From NCBI RefSeq assembly GCF_004349065.1, contig NZ_SMKZ01000006.1:1-64000 (forward strand): a DNA stretch of 64,000 bases. Reading direction: 5' to 3'. Both the position numbers and the translations under genes were made by a program. This DNA is from Jiangella asiatica. Its GTDB lineage: Bacteria > Actinomycetota > Actinomycetes > Jiangellales > Jiangellaceae. A model generated the notes under the pieces. The model was given only the letters and a program-made list of their open reading frames with translations, was not told the origin of the DNA and made no database searches. Below, one piece after another: positions 46,187-54,106 of the stretch (positions are counted from its first letter, which is position 1; every line of letters begins with the position of its first letter).

Positions 46187-47770
46187 ATGCAGAATCGCGC
46201 CCTTGCCCGGTCCCTGATCGCCGCCGCCGCTGTCGCGGCCACGAGCCTCGCCGCGTCCGTCGTCGCCCCGCCGGCGGCTGCCGGGCAACCACCGGACCCG
46301 GGTGTCATCCGGGTCGATTCCGGGTGGCTGCGCGGCAGCGTCGCCGACGACCACGTGACCTACTCGGCCATCCCGTACGCCGCGCCCCCGGTCGGCGAAC
46401 GTCGATGGCGAGCCCCGGCGCCTCCGCGGCCGTGGTCCGGCGTCCGCGACGCCACGGAACCGAGCACCCGCTGCCCCCAAGGCGACCCGGCCAACCTGGT
46501 CGGTGCCGAGGACTGCCTCTACCTGGACGTCACGGTGCCCCGGGACGCACGCCCCGGGGCGCGGCTGCCGGTGCTGGTGTGGCTGCACGGCGGCGGGTTC
46601 AACTCCGGCTCGGCTCAGGAGTTCGACGGCGCGCGGCTCGCCGTCTCCGGTGACCTGATCGTCGTCACCCCGAACTACCGGCTCGGCGCGCTCGGCTTCC
46701 TGGCCTCGTCGGAGCTCGAGGCCGGCGGCGGGAACTACGGCCTCATGGACCAGGCGGCCGTGCTTCGCTGGGTGCGCCGCAACGCCGCCCGCTTCGGCGG
46801 TGACCCGGGCAACGTGACCCTGGCCGGCCAGTCCGCCGGTGCCCGGTCGGTGTGCGCCCATCTCGCCGCGCCGATGTCGCGCGGCCTGTTCCACCGGGCG
46901 ATCTCGCAGAGCGGCGCCTGTGACAACCAGGTGCCGACGCTGGCCGAGGCGCACGAGTTCGGCGATCGTGCCGCCGCGGAGCTCGGCTGCTCCACCGCCG
47001 ACGACGTCGCGGCCTGCCTGCGTCAGCGCACCCCAGGTCAGCTCCTCGACACGCTCGACGACGTCGGCTGGGAGGTCGACGGCCGGGTGAGCGACCGGCC
47101 GTGGAACCCCGTCGCCGGGACACCGGTGCTGCCGCGGCAGCCGGGCGAGGCGCTGCGGGACGGGTCCGCCGCGCGGGTCCCTCTCCTGATCGGCGGCACC
47201 CGCGACGAGATGCGAGGATTCGTGCTGCGCGAGGCGGGCCTGACCGCGGATGGGTACCGCACGATGATGACCGGCACCTTCGGCGACGAAGCCGACGCCG
47301 TCCTCGCCGCGTACCCGGCGGCCGACTACGACAGCCCCGCGCTCGCCCTGGCGGCGGTGCTCGGCGACTGGGGCGGTTCCATCGGCGCCTGCCCGGTGCT
47401 CCGTTCCGCCGAGGCCGCAGCCGCGCGCCAGCCGGTCTTCGCCTACGAATTCGCCGAGGACAGCGGCCAGGCGCCAGGCGGCTACCCGCTGGGGTCCTAC
47501 CATGGCCTCGACCTGCCCTACGTGTGGGATCTCGACCTGGCCCAGAACCCCTACCCGGATCTCACCGCCGAGCAGGAACGGATGTCGGAGACGATCATCG
47601 GCTACTGGTCGGCGTTCGCTGACACCGGCGACCCGAACGGCGCCGGCCGGCCGCACTGGCCCGCGTTCGGCACGACCGGGACGGTGATCGAGCTGTCGAC
47701 GGCCGGCATCGCACCCACGCCGTTCGCCGATGACCACCGCTGCGACCTCTGGGCCGGCCTACCGCGCTGA
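46187..47770 (+). CDS. secreted type-B carboxylesterase
   Basis: 527 residues with a signal peptide (about 1-31) and an alpha/beta-hydrolase domain. Oxyanion loop WLHGGGFNSGSA, nucleophile Ser in LAGQSAGARS (about residue 216), catalytic Glu in the GTRDEMRGF segment and His in GSYHGLDLPYVW. Hydrolyses carboxylic esters outside the cell. Last core gene before the island. Confidence 0.9.
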   Translation: MQNRALARSLIAAAAVAATSLAASVVAPPAAAGQPPDPGVIRVDSGWLRGSVADDHVTYSAIPYAAPPVGERRWRAPAPPRPWSGVRDATEPSTRCPQGDPANLVGAEDCLYLDVTVPRDARPGARLPVLVWLHGGGFNSGSAQEFDGARLAVSGDLIVVTPNYRLGALGFLASSELEAGGGNYGLMDQAAVLRWVRRNAARFGGDPGNVTLAGQSAGARSVCAHLAAPMSRGLFHRAISQSGACDNQVPTLAEAHEFGDRAAAELGCSTADDVAACLRQRTPGQLLDTLDDVGWEVDGRVSDRPWNPVAGTPVLPRQPGEALRDGSAARVPLLIGGTRDEMRGFVLREAGLTADGYRTMMTGTFGDEADAVLAAYPAADYDSPALALAAVLGDWGGSIGACPVLRSAEAAAARQPVFAYEFAEDSGQAPGGYPLGSYHGLDLPYVWDLDLAQNPYPDLTAEQERMSETIIGYWSAFADTGDPNGAGRPHWPAFGTTGTVIELSTAGIAPTPFADDHRCDLWAGLPR

Positions 47771-47896
47771 GCACCCGACGAGGACGTGGTCGATCACACC
47801 GCCGACGACCAAGGAGGGGTGACGGACATGGGGCACGCGCGTGGGGCACGATCACCGTGATCATGGCCGTCTATCTGCGGTTTTTGCTGGCGCCTG

Positions 47897-47941
47897 AAAG
47901 CGGAAGGTCGGCGGATCGAACCCGCCCCTGTCCACCCCTTC
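47897..47941 (+). repeat. left copy of the tRNA-Phe 3' half (attachment-site-like)
   Basis: 45 bases identical to the 3' half of the tRNA-Phe gene at 58815-58859, but in the opposite orientation. The similarity extends left with one missing A (CGCCTGAAA before GCGG) and right with 28 of 40 bases matching (47942-47981 against 58814-58775). The tRNA 5' half is absent here. Confidence 0.88.
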
Positions 47942-48055
47942 GCCAGCGCATTCATTGGTCGCTGGTTGCCGTAGTCGACCGGCCCGGCCCGATGCCGGCG
48001 GACCGCTCGGCGAGCGGAGCCGCTCATCGGCAGGCTGGTGCCGTCCGTGGCCTGC

Positions 48056-48199
48056 TCAGCCAGGAATCGGGTTGATGGGTCCGGGGTCGTCGGTCTGCTT
48101 CGGACACCGCGCGCAGCCGATGTAACGGCTGCCGTCGTCGTTCGACTTGGACACCCATTTGTGCCACCCGAGCCGGCACCGCAATGGCTTTCGTGCCAT
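48056..48199 (-). CDS. small putative zinc-ribbon protein
   Basis: 47 residues: CRLGWHKW followed by GCARCPKQ gives a Cys/His plus CxxC pattern seen in small actinobacterial zinc-binding proteins. The frame is open upstream to 48319, where an alternative 87-residue product would begin. No good ribosome binding site for either start. Located between the left repeat and the broken integrase. Confidence 0.4.
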   Translation of the reverse strand: MARKPLRCRLGWHKWVSKSNDDGSRYIGCARCPKQTDDPGPINPIPG

Positions 48200-48203
48200 C
48201 GAC

Positions 48204-48810
48204 TCAGCATGCACCCACCGACCAGCAAGGGCAATGGCGATCCTCTTCTGTCCGGCGAGAAGGGCACGCCGCTCGACGTCGGTGAGCACGTCTGCGAGGA
48301 GCCGCTGGTGTCGGGACACCAGGCTGGTCCGGTCGATCCCCGCACTCCTGGCTCGCCCACCGCTCGGCGTGCTGAACGAGGAACGTCAGCACGTGCGGAG
48401 GCGCCGTGACCTCTCGCTTCCCGGGCGGGGTCTTCGGCTCCTTGTTGTACCGGACCGGGGACTCCAGCAGCTCGACGTGGTTCTCGCGCACCGACACCGT
48501 GCCCTTGGCCAAGTTCACATCCTCGCGGCGCATCCCACAGACCTCTCCCCGACGCAAGGCACACCACGCCGCGAGGACGACGGCGGCACGGTAGCGCTCT
48601 GGGCTGATGGTCGTGATCAGCTCCACCACCTGGTCAGCCGTAGCGATCTTGCGTTCACGCGACTTGACCGACCCAGCGCCAGGGATCATGCAGGGGTTCC
48701 GGATGATCGCGTCGTCGCGGACGGCGGCGTTCATGACGGCACGCAGGGACCGGTACGACGACTGCGCGATCGAGGTTTGCCACCCTTGCCACCGAGACTC
48801 CGAGCCAAGC
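48204..48810 (-). pseudogene. tyrosine recombinase/integrase remnant
   Basis: Middle part of a phage/ICE-type integrase. The end of the core-binding domain (SSYRSLRAVMNAAVRDDAIIRNP) and the start of the catalytic domain (RYRAAVVLAAWCALRRGEVCGMRREDVNL, containing the first catalytic Arg) are clear. After HAERWASQE the frame leaves the family: the HxxR and the nucleophile Tyr are missing. The N-terminus is replaced near 48810 by the start of the hydrolase gene. Its 3' end points at the left tRNA-Phe repeat, as in intact integrated elements. Confidence 0.8.
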
Positions 48811-48832
48811 GGACGTGGGGGAGGATCAGTGC

Positions 48833-49537
48833 ATGCACTCAGTGACTGTGCGAGCCGATGATCAGACTTGCCTACACGTTGGCATCACGGGAAGCGGACC
48901 CGACGTCCTGGTCTTGTCGGGCGGCCCGGGATGCGTTCATTACCTCGAGCACGACGACATCGCGCCGCGGGGAGTGCGAGCGTGGTATCCAGAGCCACGC
49001 GGCGTGGGGCGCTCCGCCGGTGGCCCACATACCCTTGATCAGGCGGTGGCCGACCTTGAATCAGTCAGACGATTTGCGGAGATCGACAGCTGGGTGGTGC
49101 TTGGTCACTCCTGGGGCGCGGACCTGGCAGTTCGCTACGCCTTGGACCACCCCTCACGCGTCCGTTCAGTTGTCGGCGTAGCTGGTCACGGCCTTCACAA
49201 GGACCGCACCTGGTCCCAGATCTACGAGTCCTTGAAGCACACCGAACCCGTGATCGACATCGACTGGGACCCGATGGTCCACCGCGGGTTGAGTGCGTCG
49301 TTCGTGGAGTGGATCCACGAGTCGGACCTGCTCCGCCGCCTAGCTGATTGCCGGGTCCCAATGACCATCATCGCCGCCGAGCACGACATTCGCCCCTCAT
49401 GGCCGCTGCGTCAGCTCGCAGCCCTGGTCCAGCGAGGCGTCTTCGTTGAGGCACCCGGCGTTCCTCACGACCTGTGGGCAACCCACCCGCAGGTATGGGT
49501 CGACGTTGTGACGAATGCTTGCCACAACTTCGACTAA
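48833..49537 (+). CDS. alpha/beta hydrolase (proline-iminopeptidase-like)
   Basis: 234 residues. SGGPG near the start is the oxyanion motif of the proline iminopeptidase group, GHSWGAD carries the nucleophile Ser (about residue 93), AAEHDIRPSW the Asp and GVPHDLW the His. ATG 48833 follows GGGGAGG at 48817-48823. Substrate unknown. It lies inside the island and cuts into the integrase remnant on the other strand. Confidence 0.78.
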   Translation: MHSVTVRADDQTCLHVGITGSGPDVLVLSGGPGCVHYLEHDDIAPRGVRAWYPEPRGVGRSAGGPHTLDQAVADLESVRRFAEIDSWVVLGHSWGADLAVRYALDHPSRVRSVVGVAGHGLHKDRTWSQIYESLKHTEPVIDIDWDPMVHRGLSASFVEWIHESDLLRRLADCRVPMTIIAAEHDIRPSWPLRQLAALVQRGVFVEAPGVPHDLWATHPQVWVDVVTNACHNFD

Positions 49538-49725
49538 CCAGCGTTTTTCGGGGGTTGCCGGACATGAAGCATCCCGGTCTGTGCCATCTGAACGGTGTCA
49601 GCAAACGCGAAACCCTGTACAAGTGTCGACGGTCATCGTGAGGTCCGGGAGGGCGGTCAGCTGGGCTCCGGGCTGGTGGACACCAGGTCTGCGGGTTGGT
49701 GGACATCGGTTCTCCGGATGGCTGG

Positions 49726-50035
49726 TCAGTTCAGTGCGACCATCCCTTTCCCCGCGAGTGCTTTGGCGAGGCGGTGGCTGTCGCCCTTAGTGGTGGCGAG
49801 GTGGGCGTGGCGCAGTAGCCGGTCCACGGTAGCGGTGGCCAGGGTCTTGGGCATGATCGTGTCGAAGCTGCTGGAATGGATGCTGCTGGTGACTGCGATC
49901 GAGCGGCTCTCGTAGGCGGCGTCGACGATGCGGTAGGACGCCTCGCGGCGTCGGCGCCGGCGGGCAGCATGCCGATGTCGTCGACCACGATCAGGTCACA
50001 GCCGAAGATCTTGGAGATGGTGCGGGATGCGCCTC
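49726..50035 (-). pseudogene. IS21-family IstB remnant, frameshifted
   Basis: Two pieces of the IS21 helper ATPase. FGCDLIVVDDIGMLPAG is the Walker B region; after a one-base shift near 49945 the protein continues in another frame as EASYRIVDAAYESRSIAVTS, FDTIMPKTLATATVDRLL and TTKGDSHRLAKALAGKG, ending at the TGA 49726-49728. The N-terminal half, with Walker A, is missing, as is IstA. Confidence 0.8.
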
Positions 50036-50047
50036 GGTCGTGAGCGT

Positions 50048-50076
50048 GAAGCCGGGGGTGCAGCACCCCCGGCTTC
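50048..50076. terminator. 14-bp near-continuous hairpin
   Basis: GAAGCCGGGGGTGC (50048-50061) and GCACCCCCGGCTTC (50063-50076) are exact reverse complements separated by one base; it would fold with a 3-base loop. Terminator or IS-associated structure. Confidence 0.5.
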
Positions 50077-50233
50077 TGCAGCTCCAAACCGCCGTCGCGT
50101 TCGACCAGGCGGGCCAGCCTCGGGACCCCGTAAGACCTGACTTGGGCCACGAATCGGGCCTCAGGAGAGGCACGCCTCGCTGACCTGTGGGTTCGTAGCC
50201 GAGGCGGCGGAGCTTGTGCACTAAATCGTGCCC

Positions 50234-50239
50234 TATGGT
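50234..50239 (+). promoter_or_regulatory. -10 box of the phosphotransferase (leaderless)
   Basis: TATGGT, 6 bases, GTG 50246. Confidence 0.5.
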
Positions 50240-50245
50240 TGTCCG

Positions 50246-51307
50246 GTGGCGTACATCCGCACCGTGAAGACCGCCTCCGAAGCTGAGCAGCTGGTCGGTG
50301 CGGTCACCGACACGCTGGACCTCGCCTACGGCCTGCACGTGACCGAAGCCACCCACATTCCCGTGGGCACAGCGACGGTCAACTATCTCGTCACCGACCG
50401 CTCGGGTGACCAGTGGTTCGCCAAGGTCTACCGCGACCGCACGGTCCTGCAGCGGGAGCGGGAGGCGGTAGAACTGGCCGAATTCGCCCGGGCGGGCCAG
50501 GTGCCGATTCCGGGCGTGCGCCGTACCCGCGAGGGCAAGCTGGTTGAGGACCTGGGGCGGGTGCCAATGTCGGTGTGGCAGTACATCGCCGACGCCGAAA
50601 CCGCCGAAGGCGGACTCACCGGCGACCGGTGGCAGGCCGTCGGCGCCGTCCTGGGCAGGCTCCACCGCCGTCTTGCCGATCACCCTGCAGCCGCGTCCAC
50701 GGCGCGCCCTGGGGCAGGGATACGCGACATGCAGCGGACCCGCGCCAGGTTCGACCGGCTGATCGCCGAGTACCACCGCCGCAGCACACATGACCCGTTC
50801 GAAGTGTGGGCCCTGGACGCTCTCGAGGAGCGCCGCGCCTTGCTGGACCGCGTCACCACCATCCTGGCGCGCCTGCCCGAGCTGACCGAGCAGATCGTGC
50901 ACGGCGATCTTGCCTCGCCGAACCTTCTGCTGAGGGGCGACAACGTCGCGGCCGTGATCGATTTCCAGCCGCCGACGCCACGCTACGTGTCGTGGGAGAT
51001 CGCCCGGATCGGGTGCGACCCCAGGACCATCCTGCTCGGCGACCAATGGGTCACCGGGCTTCCCGAACTCCTTGCCGCGTACCGGACGGAGTATCCAGCT
51101 GCCCGGCTGAACGACCTCATCTCCACAGTCGCCGTGGGCTGCGCATACACACTGGCCTCGACGTATCCACTCGCCGAACCACTGGACAACCCAAGCGCGG
51201 TCGAGGCATCCCTGCAGGCATACGGGCGAGCCCGGCACGAGGCGGCACTCGTGCTGCTGGACAAGGTCGACGAGACCCAGGACGTGCTGCGAGACCACCT
51301 CCGATGA
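50246..51307 (+). CDS. APH/choline-kinase-type phosphotransferase
   Basis: 353 residues of the aminoglycoside phosphotransferase fold. ATP-lobe Lys in WFAKVYRD, catalytic loop VHGDLASPNLL (HGDxxxxN, about residues 227-236) and AVIDFQ with the metal-binding Asp. Members phosphorylate aminoglycosides, choline, homoserine and other small alcohols; this one cannot be assigned, so it should not be read as a proven resistance gene. GTG 50246 fits the leaderless box; frame opens at 50228. Confidence 0.8.
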   Translation: MAYIRTVKTASEAEQLVGAVTDTLDLAYGLHVTEATHIPVGTATVNYLVTDRSGDQWFAKVYRDRTVLQREREAVELAEFARAGQVPIPGVRRTREGKLVEDLGRVPMSVWQYIADAETAEGGLTGDRWQAVGAVLGRLHRRLADHPAAASTARPGAGIRDMQRTRARFDRLIAEYHRRSTHDPFEVWALDALEERRALLDRVTTILARLPELTEQIVHGDLASPNLLLRGDNVAAVIDFQPPTPRYVSWEIARIGCDPRTILLGDQWVTGLPELLAAYRTEYPAARLNDLISTVAVGCAYTLASTYPLAEPLDNPSAVEASLQAYGRARHEAALVLLDKVDETQDVLRDHLR

Positions 51308-51404
51308 TTCACAGCCGGCCAGCACCTCAGGATCACGCGAGCACGTGCCGCCCCGGCGCTCTGGAACCCTTTGTACTGGCACCATCCGAGACGATCAAGA
51401 CCCG

Positions 51405-51510
51405 CGCCGCTGCACGCGCCGCGACCTCAGTCACCTCCATGCCCGCCAACACAGCCCGCACAGCGTCCAGGCGCTGCTCGACCACCGACAACGCAACCAG
51501 TGCCAATCCC
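51405..51510 (-). pseudogene. IS481-family transposase N-terminal remnant
   Basis: LSVVEQRLDAVRAVLAGMEVTEVAARA matches the helix-turn-helix start of IS481 transposases; after it the expected VSRQTVHxWLRRY is replaced by unrelated sequence. Reads away from the 60-bp repeat at 51581-51640, as a transposase would from its IS end. Confidence 0.65.
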
Positions 51511-51580
51511 GGCCTCCCCGAGTCCGGGACGCCCCCACGGAGACGCCCCGAATCAGGGTGCCGATCACGACCGATGTCGG

Positions 51581-51640
51581 AGATCAACCGACGGACGCGT
51601 GTCGCACATCAGCCGACGGAGCACAGCCCGGCGACGGCAG
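51581..51640. repeat. 60-bp IS-end repeat, copy 1
   Basis: Matches copy 3 (54042-54101) at 55 of 60 bases and ends in the 18-mer ACAGCCCGGCGACGGCAG shared by all three copies. TGTCGCACATCAGCCGACGGA resembles IS481-family termini. Confidence 0.75.
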
Positions 51641-51998
51641 TGCCTTGACGCAGTTGATGCTTGACGGATCAGTGCCACCTGATGCTCGACATCGTCTCTA
51701 GGACGCTGAGGGGTACGGCAATCCTGGAGCAGGCGTGCCTCGCCACGGAGCCCGAGCGGGCCCGTGGGCTCGTCTCACGAGTCCGGCCAGAGGGGCGTGC
51801 GCGTTGGGGTTTGACGAGGCTGGCGGCGGTGCGGAAACATATGAGTTGGGCGCGGCCTCCGCCTCACCTTCGTTGACCGGCCCCAGCCTGGTCTTGACTC
51901 AGAAGGCAAAGGGACTTCCTGTCTCGGGCCCCTCGTCCTGGTCAACTGCCTCGGACGGGATCGCTGGGGGGATCGCGTGCGAGTGCGTGGAAGGCCAG

Positions 51999-52958
51999 AT
52001 GACAGCGCAGAGGAACCTCAAACGACGGGTTCGCGCCCGCGCCGCCAAGACCGGTGAGTCCTACGTGGCTGCCCTCCGGCACTTCCGTCCGACTCCGACA
52101 GGAGCAGACATGCCGGACACGACTCAGACCACCCTCCGCATCGCCGTCGCCCAGTCGACGGTTCGCGACGACCCCACCGACGCCGACGGCTTGCGTGCAA
52201 GCGCGGCCGAGGTCCGCCAACTGATGAAGGACGCGGCCGACGCTGGAGCCCGCCTCGTGCACTTCACCGAAGGCGCGATCTGCTTTCCGAGCAAGTTCGT
52301 GATGTCCGAACTCGGGCCGGACCAGGTCGGGCCGGCCGACTGGACTAAAGCCCAGTGGGCGGTGATCGAGGAGGAACAGGGCCAGATCGCCGCGTTGGCG
52401 GGCGAGCTCGGCATCTGGGTGGTGATCGCGTCGGTCCATCGCCTGCCGGCTCCGACGCTTCCGTACAACAGCCTGTACGTGGTCTCCGACCAAGGGACCG
52501 TCGCGGCACGGTACGACGAACGCACGCTCTCCAACACGAAGATCACCTACATGTACAGCGCCGGCGCCACACCGGTGACGTTCGAGGTCGACGGGTACCG
52601 GTTCGGCCTCGCGTTGGGCATGGACGCCCACTTCCCAGAGGTATTCACCGGGTATGAGCGCCTCGACGTCGACGGCGTGCTGACGTCCTACGAGTCGAGC
52701 GGCCTCCCCGGTCGGGAAACCGTGGCGACCGAGGTCCGCGGGTACGCCGCGGCCAACAGCTACTGGATCAGCCTCGCCGTGCCGGCCAACCCATCGGGAC
52801 CGTACGCAGGTGTGATCGGTCCACGGGGCGGTTGGGCCGCTCGATGCCCGGCGGACGGCATGCCGGCCGTCGCCGTCACCGAGATTCACCGTGAGGACAC
52901 TCTCAGCCCGCTCGCACGAGATTGGCGCCGACGGACCCGAAGTCGTATCACCTACTGA
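51999..52958 (+). CDS. carbon-nitrogen hydrolase (nitrilase) family protein, catalytic Cys absent
   Basis: 319 residues. Residues 1-30 are a basic helix module (RNLKRRVRARAAKTGESY); the nitrilase fold follows from about 40 (RIAVAQSTVRDD). The first catalytic residue is present (Glu in VHFTEGA), but the Lys position reads YDERTL and the nucleophile position reads LGMDAHFPE where active enzymes have Cys-x-Asp...FPE. The C-terminal end (ARDWRRRTRSRI) is shorter than usual. GGAAGG precedes ATG 51999. Either an inactive relative or a non-standard chemistry. Confidence 0.75.
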   Translation: MTAQRNLKRRVRARAAKTGESYVAALRHFRPTPTGADMPDTTQTTLRIAVAQSTVRDDPTDADGLRASAAEVRQLMKDAADAGARLVHFTEGAICFPSKFVMSELGPDQVGPADWTKAQWAVIEEEQGQIAALAGELGIWVVIASVHRLPAPTLPYNSLYVVSDQGTVAARYDERTLSNTKITYMYSAGATPVTFEVDGYRFGLALGMDAHFPEVFTGYERLDVDGVLTSYESSGLPGRETVATEVRGYAAANSYWISLAVPANPSGPYAGVIGPRGGWAARCPADGMPAVAVTEIHREDTLSPLARDWRRRTRSRITY

Positions 52959-53104
52959 GCGGCGGCACGGCGGCGTGGCAGCACGTCGCGGACGGCTGGC
53001 TCACGGTTGTGGGTTCGGCCGTCTGCCGGTCTCGATGGGCCACCCACGTCGACGCCCGCAGAACATCGTCGACAACGACGGCCGATCTCGGGGCCTGGTG
53101 TCAA

Positions 53105-53164
53105 GCATCAACTGGCACGCGACTGTCAAGCATCACCCGCGACAGGACAGCCCGGCGACGGCAG
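53105..53164. repeat. 60-bp IS-end repeat, copy 2
   Basis: More diverged than copies 1 and 3, but with the same order of CATCAACTGGC, TGTCAAGCATCA and the shared 18-mer at 53147-53164. Confidence 0.65.
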
Positions 53165-53186
53165 TGTGATCCGCCAACAGATCCGC

Positions 53187-53215
53187 GACACATTTCCGTC
53201 AACTGATGTGCGACA
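53187..53215. repeat. inverted IS-end terminus
   Basis: Its reverse complement begins TGTCGCACATCAGTTGACGG, matching the core of copies 1 and 3 in the opposite orientation. Confidence 0.55.
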
Positions 53216-53330
53216 GGCTAGGAGTCTGGGACCACCAAGCGCCGGCCAATGCACGGATCTGCAGATGTCCGAGCCCGGCCGGGCTGGGCTCCGATGCGCC
53301 GTGCATCGGTTCTGTTTGACTGGAGCCAAC

Positions 53331-53994
53331 ATGAGGACGCGCCTTCTCAAAACCCTCGCTCGCATCAATGAGCACCACCCGTGGTCGCACAACGATGCAT
53401 ATGCGCCCTTCGTGATCTACCACGCCTGGCGCGGAAGACGCGCTGGTGCCGTCACGGGCCTCGACGTCGGCTGCGGTACCGGCAGATTGCTTCGCAGGCT
53501 CGCGCGCGTCTTGCCGGAGGTCACCGGGATTGAACCCGACCCTGACGCTTCGAAGAAGGCGACCGCGTCCACGAAGGATCGTTCCAACGTCACGGTCGTT
53601 CAATCCGCCTTCCCTACAAGCGAACACTCCCGCTTTGACTTCGTCTCGATGGTCGCCGTACTCCATCACCTCCCCCTGCACCGAGGCATTCGCGCGGCAC
53701 GAGAGGTCGTCACCCCGGGTGGCCGGTTGATCATCGTTGGCTGCTACCGCGACGAGCCACGCTCGCAGCGGTGGCTCGAACTTGTCTCACTGCTGATGAA
53801 CCCGCTCATAGGCTTGGTCCTTCACCCGCGGCGTGCCTCTGAACCCCCCCGAGAGCATGACGGCCCCCGTAGCAGAGCCGACCGACTCATACACACAGAT
53901 CAGAGGGGCCCTCCACGCATCGCTTCCCGGCGTCAAGGTTCGCCGCGGCCCCTTCTGGAGGTACACCGCAGTCTGGCTCGCACCGCCGAACTGA
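53331..53994 (+). pseudogene. class I SAM-dependent methyltransferase, frameshifted
   Basis: The first frame gives LDVGCGTGRLLRRLA (SAM motif I, about residue 44), the acidic loop IEPDPDA, and VSMVAVLHHLPL, PGGRLIIVGCYRDEP. At the run of seven C at 53844-53850 it leaves the family; removing one C joins it to MTAPVAEPTDSYTQIRGAL and the expected methyltransferase end RRGPFWRYTAVWLAPPN, closed by TGA 53992-53994. So the gene is intact apart from a one-base insertion, or the base is an assembly error. ATG 53331 has GGAG 5 bases upstream. Confidence 0.78.
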
Positions 53995-54041
53995 CTCAAG
54001 GCATGCGCACGGATCTGCCGCGATCCGTGCTCGACTGCCGC

Positions 54042-54101
54042 AGATCAACTGGCGGACGAGTGTCGCGCATCAGCCGACGGAGGACAGCCCGGCGACGGCA
54101 G
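54042..54101. repeat. 60-bp IS-end repeat, copy 3
   Basis: 55 of 60 bases match copy 1. It directly abuts the 3' end of the group II intron, which therefore appears to have entered at the edge of an IS remnant. Confidence 0.75.
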
Positions 54102-54106
54102 GCGTG

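Larger units (their letters stand above)
49538..50245. other. non-coding stretch with IS remnants
   Basis: No intact gene. It holds the IstB remnant, the hairpin at 50048-50076 and, at 49538-49725, sequence of the kind found beside IS21 ends (repeated GTGGACA) without an open frame. Confidence 0.5.
51308..51998. other. stretch of IS debris without an intact gene
   Basis: About 690 bases. It contains the IS481 remnant and copy 1 of the 60-bp repeat. From 51641 to 51998 I see no recognisable feature; the frame open there upstream of the nitrilase-like gene has no family similarity I can name. Confidence 0.5.
52959..53330. other. gene-free stretch with two facing IS ends
   Basis: No supported gene. 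Copy 2 of the 60-bp repeat (53105-53164) is followed by an inverted terminus at 53187-53215, so this may be what is left of a small IS or MITE. Confidence 0.5.

Noticed and set aside
50246-51307. Calling the APH-fold gene an aminoglycoside resistance gene
   Set aside because: The fold and HGD motif are shared by many small-molecule kinases; nothing in the sequence fixes the substrate.
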